Positions 56,653-64,000 of a stretch of 64,000 nucleotides of DNA are shown here, one piece after another. Position 1 is the stretch's first letter, and every line of letters starts with the position of its first letter. A model generated the notes under the pieces. It saw only the letters and a list, made by a program, of their open reading frames with translations. It ran no database searches and had not been told where the DNA came from. The position numbers and the translations under genes are program-made. The stretch lies in the NCBI GenBank assembly GCA_009760855.2, contig WPIO01000041.1:2426501-2490500 (forward strand), given 5' to 3'. The DNA is from Cristatella mucedo (taxonomy: Eukaryota > Bryozoa > Phylactolaemata > Cristatellidae).

Positions 56653-56844
56653 TCCGAATCTCGGCCTTGAATGCGTTGGAAGTCCTGAAAGTTACCGAAC
56701 GATAGACAGCCAGCGGGATCAAAAAGTATGCGGTGCTAGCAATTTTTCAGCATCCAACATTACATATCATTTTACACAATCATAACATGCATTTATCTTG
56801 AGTGTGCAAAAATTAATGAAAAAAAATAATATTAATAAAATATC

Positions 56845-56985
56845 TTGAGCTCCCTATAGTAATTAAATCTCTTTCTATGTGATTTATTTGTGCTGAAAAG
56901 AATCCGAGTCAATAAATTAGCGACAATTTGCACATTTTCAGCACACGCGAGAACATGAAGGAAACTTCAAGCAGACGTAACGAAC
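56845..56985 (-). mobile_element. Degenerate LINE-D tail
   Basis: GAGCTCCCTATAGTAATTAA ... TCTATGTGATTTATTTGTGC, a strongly diverged antisense hairpin with a stretch of 3' UTR. Upstream of gene 2. Confidence 0.5.
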
Positions 56986-57136
56986 CCGGCGAGAAACAGG
57001 TGATTTTAACGTTATTGTTAAATTTCGTGTATGGAGTGATGATACACCATCGCTTAGCTGCTGCACGCTGGTCTGGCTCTGACTAGGCTTAAACACAGGC
57101 CGGTATTGTTCCTCCGCTAACCCGCCGGAGGACAGA

Positions 57137-57307
57137 TGTTGGATGTATCGTCGGGGCGGGTCAGTGCGAAGCCGTGGTCCTGGGGCGGAATCTAAGGGGC
57201 GAGAGGGGCGAAGGGAGTAGTGCTTCCGTCTGCTTTATAAGTAGGAAACCAAAGTGGCGGTGTTGTTCGTCGACTGGCGTTCAGCGCTGTTCGCGAACCA
57301 AGCTACA
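57137..57307 (+). mobile_element. LTR (family B), left arm of a palindrome
   Basis: Starts TGTTGGATGTATCGTCGG and ends CTACA at 57307. Its right half shares GAGAGGGGCGAAGGG, GTGCTTC, GGCGGTGTTGTTCGTCG and GTTCGCGA with the LTRs at 39, 48 and 49.5 kb; the left half differs. A second copy in inverted orientation starts 13 bp away. Confidence 0.75.
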
Positions 57308-57319
57308 AGCTTGGTTCGC

Positions 57320-57494
57320 GTAGTTTGGTTCGAGCACAGCAAAGAACGCCACCCAACGGCTAACAGCGCCAGTTTATTTTCCTACACACACAGCAGAGGG
57401 AAGCACGACTCCCTTCACCCCTCTCATCCACTAGAGTCCCGTTCGTGGACCACGGCTTCGCCACCGGCCTGCCCCCGACGATGTATCCCAAATC
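57320..57494 (-). mobile_element. LTR (family B), right arm of a palindrome
   Basis: On the minus strand: TTTGGGATACATCGTCGGGG, GCGAAGCCGTGGTCC, GAGAGGGGTGAAGGGAGTCG, AATAAACTGGCGCTG, ending CCAAACTAC. This mirrors the left arm. The two 3' ends face each other around AGCTTGGTTCGC. Confidence 0.75.
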
Positions 57495-57524
57495 TGTGCT
57501 GTTAAAGCTACGGACGCATGATAA

Positions 57525-58145
57525 TAATAATAATAATGCACTTGATAAAGCGCCCTCAGAGAACTTAATCTCTTTCTAGGCGCTTTACATTTGCTGCAAA
57601 GGGAAACGCAATTGAATGGTAAGTAAAACCATGCTTGAAAAAACAACAAAATGAATAACATGGTTAGGGGTGACATGCACAGGGTCAGCATGCAAATGTG
57701 GTTCGTGGCAGCATGCACAGTGTCAGCACGCATAAGCAAGTGAAGGACGAATCACAGGGACCCACTAAATGCTGTCCTAAATAGGTGTGTTTTGAAGTTC
57801 CTTTTAAATGTGGTCAGGTCAGGGGATGTTCTGACGCAGGTCGGGAGGGAGTTCCAGGCTTTGGGAGCATATGAACTAAATGCCCGGTCCCCAAAGGATT
57901 TGAGGTTTGTACGAGGTAGTGTTTAACTGTTGGATTTCGAAAAGCGGGTGGTACGATGCTTGGCCTGGTGGGGGAGTAGATCCGTTAGGTAGGCTGGAGC
58001 CCAAGAATGAAGGGATTTTAGGTTGGTTGGATGTAAACCTAAATACTTAGCTCAGAGGAGCAGATATGCCTGGTCTGCTTGGGGATTACTTTGGATAGGT
58101 ATGACAGAGCAAGAGAATGAAAAGAACCTAAAAGCGAATCACTGA
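57525..58145 (-). mobile_element. LINE-D 3' end
   Basis: (AATA)n tail at 57520-57540, a perfect-looking hairpin GATAAAGCGCCCTCAGAG ... TAGGCGCTTTACATTTGC, then 3' UTR and C-terminal coding remnants (antisense NLKSFGDRAFSSYAPKAW). Well preserved. Confidence 0.85.
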
Positions 58146-58251
58146 ATCATAGTATTTATGGGCTACTTATTAGCAGCCAGAGCAGGTTGGTGAGAAGTAG
58201 TGTGAAGCGGTAGCTGTGGCATCCACTCAAGGGAATCCTAGCCGCAGAATG

Positions 58252-58880
58252 TAATGTATCTCCGTCTGTAACTCCATAAAGTCATAAAGACCATGTGGGT
58301 GTTACGCAGGAGAGTTTTGCATAGCGCACTCACAGCCTAAGCGGCTTCCGGTACGCATTCGGTAGCCCACAGACTTCTTCTCACGAAACAAAGAAAAAGT
58401 GGGAAGCATAGCAGAGTCTGGAGAGCAGTTGAGGTAGTGAGTAGCATAGAAGTAGAAGCTCAGGACAGCTGAAAAGAATGTGCCATAGCCGGCAGTAGGA
58501 GAGTAGTTTTCGTTTCGCAAGAATTGTGGAAGCGAGTTCCACAGTCTAGAACCTGCAGAGCTAAAGCTTCTGTCGCCAACGGTCTCTAAGCGGAGGAATG
58601 GGACAGCTAATTTTTTGTCCATACAGGACCTGAGGGCGCGAACAGGCTGAAACTGATGCAGCATTTCAGCTAGGTACGAAGGAGCCCAGCCGTGGCCGGC
58701 CTTGTGGGTCAGCATAAGAACTTTGCTCTGTATCCGTTGCTCAACCGGCAACCATCCTAGCTCTTTCAGCAAAGGAGACACGTGCTCAAACCGCTGGGAC
58801 TTGAAGATTAGCCTTGCAGCCATGTTCATAGTCCGCTGCAGTGGCCTAATAGCTTTCTTTGGCAGCCCAGCCAAAAGAAT
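58252..58880 (-). mobile_element. LINE-A copy, 5'-truncated, open C-terminal RT
   Basis: Long open frame (58302-58870) with LLAGLPKKAIRPLQRTMNMA, ARLIFKSQRFEHVSPLLKEL, WLPVEQRIQSKVLMLTHKA, YLAEMLHQFQPVRALRSC and RLWNSLPQFLRNE. The 3' UTR is uninterrupted, unlike the copy at 18.3 kb. No YADD box. Confidence 0.9.
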
Positions 58881-58899
58881 CGCACCAACTTGCAAGCGT

Positions 58900-59998
58900 C
58901 TTACTATATACTCTCCCTCTTGCTGATGTGATTGCCAAGCACAATCTAGGCTTTTACTTCTATGCGGATGACACTCAGTTGTACCTTGTCTTTGATCCCT
59001 CCCAGCCTTCGAGCACCTCAAATTCTTTCATCTCACTTGCTGCATGTATTGATGACATCCGCACATGGATAGCAGCAAATTTTCTAAAACTAAACGATGA
59101 TAAAACTAACTTACTAGTTATGGGAAAACCCAGTGTGATTCAGAAATCGGAAAGGCTGACGCTCAAAATTGGCTCTGCCAGCATATCTCCTGTTGAATCA
59201 GCTCGAAATCTAGGTGTCATATTCCAAAGCGACCTCTTGTTAGACGACCATATCAGCTCCACAGTCAAATCTGCCTACTTTCAGCTTCATAATACTGCTA
59301 AAATTTGGGCTTGTTTAGATAAGGATACCACGTCTAAGTTGGTCCATGCATTCGTGACATCCCGTCTCGACTTCTGCAACTCACTGCTTACTGGCCTACC
59401 AGCATGTGCGATCAGGCGATTGCAGCAGGTGCAAAACTTCGAAGCTAGGCTTGTCTGTCGTGAGCGTCGCAGTTGCCGCATTACTCCACTTCTCGCCGAC
59501 CTGCACTAGCTACCAGTCAAGCAACGGATTGACTTCAAGGTTTTGTCGCTCACTTTTAGGTCCCTTCATTTATTGGCTCTAGCCTATCTCTCAGATCTAC
59601 TCCCCCATCAGGCCAAGCATCGTACCACCTGCTTTTTGGAATCCAACAGTCTCCTAATACCCCGTACAAACCTCAAATCCTTTGGAGACCGTGCATTTAG
59701 TTCGTATGCTCCCAAAGCCTGGAACTCTATTTTAGTGGGTCCCTGTGATTCGTCCTTCACGTGCTTATGCTTGCTGACACTGTGCATGCTGCCACGAACC
59801 ACATTTGCATGCTGACCCTGTGCATGTCACCCCTAACCATGTCACCCCTAACCATTTTTTTTTGTTTTTCAAGCATGATTTTACTCACCATTCAATTGCA
59901 TTTCCCTTTGCAGCAAATGTAAAGTGCCTAGAAAGAGATTGAGTTCTCTGAGGGCGCTTTGTCAAGTGCATTATTATTATTAATGTTATTATTATTAC
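58900..59998 (+). mobile_element. Best-preserved LINE-D copy, 5'-truncated
   Basis: A 216-codon frame (to 59509) with YTLPLADVIAKHNLGFYFYA-DDTQLYLVFDP, DIRTWIAANFLKLNDDKTNL, ARNLGVIFQSDLLLDDHIS, SRLDFCNSLLTGLP and RRLQQVQNFEARLV, the order of CR1/L2 reverse transcriptases. A TAG at 59507 interrupts before LPVKQRIDFKVLSLTFRSLH. About 100 bp is deleted near 59728 between PKAWNS and the 3' UTR. It ends with AAAGTGCCTAGAAAGAGA ... GGGCGCTTTGTCAAGTGC and (ATT)n, the L2-like tail. Confidence 0.9.
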
Positions 59999-60901
59999 CT
60001 TCTATAGGCGTGCATCTCTCGAGGGTAAAATACAGTTATATACAGTGTGATGTGGTTTCACTCTGCGTGTAATGTTTTCTCTCTGCTTTACAAGCGTTCT
60101 TTGCTTCAATTCATGCCCCATTACGAGTTTTTGCTTAAGATACCATTTGCTCATATCATAATAATTGACCAAGCATGGTGGCGGTGGGCCTGGGCCCAAC
60201 AAGACGAGGCAAGCTTCGCCGAATAAAGGAAAGCGCCCACACTAATGAGAATTCACTCAGAGAAGTTTGCATACAGTAAGTCCACATGAATAGTCGATGA
60301 TTGCTTACCGGACGCGGATCCTCGGGTGGCTCAACCGCTCGGATGGCTACGGATGGCAGATGATCCGATGCTCAGATGCAGCTCAGGCACATACGACGGT
60401 CCAAGGGCGTTCTGAAGATGATACGTCAGCTCCTTCGGAACGAAAGTGTAGTGATCAGCGAACCATTAACCGCGATGCCAGGATGCTCGATGAGTGTATG
60501 AGCCTCGATAGCGACCGACAGCAGAGCCGAGTCGATGAGGCGCGGCTGAAGCGCTCACTGTAAGGCAACGCCCACCACCCACCGAGCGGTCCTGAACTGG
60601 TGGTGGAAGTGATGAATCACCTCCTCTAGGAGAAATCGCCCGCGTATTTTCGCAGTATTCACTCGAATGGGCTTTGCACGCATGCAGTCTGTGAGCTGCA
60701 CGTCTCGCTGTCAGGAGGACTTGTGTAGATCTTCTTGGCAAGCATGCTTAGAAACGGCTACGGAAATCCCGGCTTGATCCTCCTTGATACTCGTAAAACC
60801 CTATTAGCTCAGCAGCTTCTCGCGGTCCCCTGCCCACTCTAATCATTCGCCCCACACACAGTCACACACCAGTACCCGCACCAGCACCCGTTCACTGCCT
60901 T
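59999..60901. other. Unassigned sequence
   Basis: Open frames at 60297-60563 (plus) and 60466-60741 (minus) lack domains. Repeated ACACAC/CAGCACCCG words near 60850-60900. No gene recognised. Confidence 0.45.
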
Positions 60902-61560
60902 AATAATAATAATTAATAATAATAATCCACTTGCTGAAGCGCCCTCATAGAACTCAATCTCTTTCTAGGCGCTTTATACTTGCTGCAAAGGGAAATGCAA
61001 TTGAATGGTGAGTAATATCATGCTTGATAAACACCATGAATAATATGGTTAGGGGTGACATGCACAAGGTCAGCATGCAAATGTGGTTCGTGGCAGCATG
61101 CACAGTGTCAGCACGCATAAGAATATAACAGACGAATCACGGGGACCCACTAAATGCTGTCCTAAATTGGTGTTTTTAAGTTCTTTTTAAATGTAGTCAA
61201 GTCAGGGGATGTTTTGACGAAAATCGAGAGTTCGTTCCAGGCGTTAGGAGCATACGAATAAATGCTTGGTCTCCAAAGGATTTAACGTGTGTACGAGGTA
61301 TTTCTAGACTGTTGAATTCCGAAAAGCAGGTGGTACGATGCTTGGCCTGGTGGGAGGAGTATATCTGAGAGATACGCTGGAGCCAAAGAATGAAGTGACC
61401 TAAAAGTGAGCGACAAGACCTTGAAGTCAATCCGTTGCTTCACAGGGAGCCAGCGCAGGTCAGCGATAAGTGGTGTGGTGTGGCAACTGCGACGCTCACG
61501 ACTGACAAGCCTAGCTTCGGAGTTTTGCACCAGCTGTAATCGCCTGAATGCACATGCCGG
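60902..61560 (-). mobile_element. LINE-D 3' half
   Basis: (TAA)n tail, antisense hairpin (CTGAAGCGCCCTCATAG ... TAGGCGCTTTATACTTGC), 3' UTR and coding remnants: ARLVSRERRSCHTTPLIADL, RWLPVKQRIDFKVLSLTFRS and FGDQAF. It is 5'-truncated near 61560. Confidence 0.85.
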
Positions 61561-62404
61561 TAGGCCAGCAATCAGTTGACCTATAAACTTCCGATGTCTC
61601 CTTCGCTCATAGCGTGGACGTGAAATTTCCTACGCGAAACCAATGGACGTAGGATAGCACGTGTAGACTAAAGTGCTTTGTACAGTTCGTTAGCAATCCG
61701 TATTCTCCCACTCAAATATTTGACGCGTATGCAGCTCAAGCAAGCTTCGCATATAAGATTCGGACAGGCTTCATGCCGCAGCAGATGGAGTTTTTTTTCG
61801 TTGGTTTAAATACCACTTGAAGCAAATTATTTGACGTGTCACGTTATTCGTCTTGACAGCCAATTAGACACATGAATAGATATGCTTACAGTTTGCGTGT
61901 AAGAGAAAGAACATCCCACTGCAATTGCATCCTATGTAGGGTGCAAAAGATGGCGCGATAGCTCTTAACTGCCCAATTTCCATCATTTTAATCCTGATTA
62001 AAAATGTCGGGCTCTTTTTTCTAACATCAAAATTCTTTTGAGTGTTTAGTGCTTTATAGATCAACTAGACGGTTCAACTATAACAATCGTGCCAAACAGA
62101 CAATACCACTTTCTGTAAGTAATTCTGTATATATCCCAGAAATCTTGTTCCTGGGTGTGCAGGAGTGCACGAGAAAGTCAAAGATGTCTTCACAGCTTCT
62201 TCAACAAGTTTGTGTAGCATGTGCCACACGGTCGTATCCTTGCTGCCTTATGACTGCGCCAATAACATATTCATTGTCTATAGAGTCACTAGCATTTGAT
62301 AGAAATAATTCCTGCAGTTTTCTAAATTATCTAGCACGATAACCGCGATGAGCAATAAAGAAAGTTTTCTGTAAAGATTAATTTTCATATCATTTCTACT
62401 GGAC
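61561..62404. other. Unassigned sequence
   Basis: No domain or repeat recognised. Confidence 0.45.
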
Positions 62405-62575
62405 TGGGTCGTGATAGCGAGGAGGTAAGGTGCCTGCTCCTCATGACCTAGGTTGTGGGTTCGAATCCTGCAGTTAGGTGATTTTTTATTGCCGACTGCA
62501 AGTGGTAGTGATGGCCGATAAGGTTCCTCTGCCGCTATAAATGTGGCTGTTAAATCAGGTGAGATTTGCATAACA
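62405..62575 (+). mobile_element. SINE2 copy
   Basis: TCGTGATAGCGAGGAGGTAA A-box region, perfect B-box GGGTTCGAATCC, then TGCAGTTAGGTGATTTTTTA, GTGGTAGTGATGGCCG and GTGGCTGTTAAATCAGG. The best B-box of the SINE2 copies here. Confidence 0.8.
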
Positions 62576-62679
62576 TAGGTAAACTGAGGCCGCTCTCTAG
62601 TGCGGGAGGAAATATAAGGTCTCTCCATCTGGAAAACTCATGAATTCACAGCGACTAAGTGGATGCTACTCTGGTGAGT

Positions 62680-63265
62680 TTTTTATAGCACTTTAAAAGC
62701 CTTGGCGGCTTCCGGTGTGCATAAGATCGCCCATTGACTCCATCTCATGCGACAATGAGAAAGTGAGATGAATATCTACGTCAGGAGGGCGAAGGTAAAA
62801 AAAAGAGAGTGGCATTTAAATTGCAGCACAGGACGGCTGTAAAGATGTGCCATAGTCAGCATTAGGGTAAATGCCGTTGCATACAAATTTTGAGTTTGAG
62901 TTCCACGGTCTCTGACCTGTCGGGGAAAAGCTTCTATTGCCAATGGTCTCTAAGCGAAGGAATGGTGAAGCTAATTTACTATCTAAAGAGGACCTGAGTG
63001 CACGAGGAGGAGAATGAAACTAGTCAAGGACGGTTCAGTCACGTACGTATGAATGAGCCATGCCAATGTAGGCTTTGTGGGTCAGAGTAAGAATGTTGCT
63101 CTTTATCCTTTGATCGATTAGGAGAAATAGCAGCTTCTACATCTGAGATGACACGTGGCTGAACCTCTGGGATTTGTTGACTGACCCTTTAGCCATATTT
63201 ATCACCAGCTGCAGAGGCTTGATGGCGGCTTATTTCGGCGGCCCAGCCAAGAAGAAATTGCAGCA
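62680..63265 (-). mobile_element. Degenerate LINE-A 3' half
   Basis: Antisense to LINE-A: CACTTTAAAAGCCTTGGCGG region, TTCCACGGTCTCTGACC (antisense SLPQ/WN region), ATGGTCTCTAAGCGAAGG, up to GGCGGCCCAGCCAAG (antisense LAGLPKK). Many indels. Confidence 0.7.
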
Positions 63266-64000
63266 CTCGGTAAAGCGGCCTGCATTCTGAGAAGCCTGTG
63301 GCCGGGGTGGTAGTCACAGAACTAGCGGATTGTTAACGGAAACCCCAGCTACGGTCGGTAGTCGAGTTTTCGTTTCATGCTGAGCAGCGGCGAGCAAGAG
63401 CTATGGCCAGAATGAGGATTTAATACAAACTTATGGCGGCACGAAACTTGCAGTACGGTACGGCACGCAGATGTTGCGTGCGCCTTCGGCTTCGCCGTTG
63501 TAATTAGCGAAGCGTCCTGATGTCCTAATGCACATGCCTCACCTGTGGCCAATAGTTAAGCCGTTGACGCAGCACAGCATCAGGCTATGAATGTATGTTA
63601 CATGTCTTCATGTTCACCGTGATTCATTGAACTCTCGTATATTTACGCGTTGAGAGAAATAAAGAGAAAGTCTCGCGACCGCTCACGTCCGCACTGTGTT
63701 TCCGTGAGACTCCACTAGAACTGTCGCCGCCGGAGCCACAGATTTTATTGCTGAGCGGTTGATAAGGTAAACGCAGAAAACTGAGATATTCTTGCTAACC
63801 CGCCGAAGAAGGCCTGCCACTCGATGTCGACTAATGGCGACGTCGCACCTTATGTTAAGCAGGTCCTGTTTTGATAAACCGCATCCGATGATAGGTCAGT
63901 CGCGAAGTTGCAACGAAGATACCAGTGGAATACTCTAAAGTATTCTGAAAAAAAGTTAAGCTAACGTCAAGCTAAAAGTTCTCACCGCGCTTTCACTTGC
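63266..64000. other. Unassigned right end
   Basis: A minus frame at 63349-63552 has no domain. AATAAAGAGAAAG near 63658 could be a polyadenylation signal (plus), but no gene upstream is recognised. Confidence 0.4.

Noticed and set aside
62405-62480. True tRNA gene at the SINE2 head, and similar heads elsewhere
   Set aside because: A- and B-box-like sequences are present but no cloverleaf with matched acceptor stem can be drawn, and the same head is repeated with a constant SINE body.

Overview
This is eukaryotic DNA, almost certainly from a metazoan. Canonical GT-AG introns interrupt the recognisable genes. Most of the rest is transposon debris: L2/CR1-type LINEs, tRNA-derived SINEs, small LTR elements, Tigger and hAT DNA transposons, a Gypsy relic and many microsatellites. 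The two protein genes encode cysteine-rich extracellular proteins with a somatomedin-B-like domain and repeated 'YRN-x-x-C-x-x-C' modules. From memory, that architecture resembles ectodomains of invertebrate Methuselah-like/adhesion-type receptors of lophotrochozoans and amphioxus. I therefore favour an invertebrate, possibly a spiralian, but the window does not prove a phylum.

Layout. 0-9 kb: LINE and SINE remnants, otherwise unassigned. 9.4-13.4 kb, minus strand: gene 1, three exons in a GC-rich block that also holds a 17-bp minisatellite and several (CT)n/(GA)n tracts; a possible relic of a third gene copy lies at 15.0 kb. 16-24 kb: mostly unassigned, with a LINE-A copy carrying a nested LINE-D tail, and SINEs. 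24.0-24.6 kb: about 106 copies of one hexamer. 26-35 kb: two LINE-A copies, one long LINE-D copy, a hAT MITE, a collapsed Gypsy element and one unrecognised exon with good splice sites. 37.5-38.5 kb: Tigger remnant 1. 39.06-39.31 kb: a solo LTR with a 5-bp target-site duplication. 40.1-56.7 kb, minus strand: gene 2, the paralogue of gene 1, with the same two intron positions and phases but introns of 4.9 and 10.5 kb. Those introns hold Tigger remnant 2, a complete 1.65-kb non-autonomous LTR element with a GAGAT duplication, and LINE and SINE copies. 57.1-57.5 kb: two related LTRs tail to tail, forming a palindrome. 57.5-63.3 kb: mixed LINE-A and LINE-D copies and a SINE.

How it fits together. 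Genes 1 and 2 are an expanded family on one strand. I see no seven-transmembrane exon for either, so as read here they encode secreted or weakly membrane-anchored proteins. LINE-D and the SINE I call SINE1 share a 3' hairpin (AAGCGCC ... GGCGCT), the usual sign of a SINE using a LINE partner's machinery. The pyrimidine run in that hairpin has expanded into long (CT)n tracts at two places. LINE-A and LINE-D are names I use only within this annotation.
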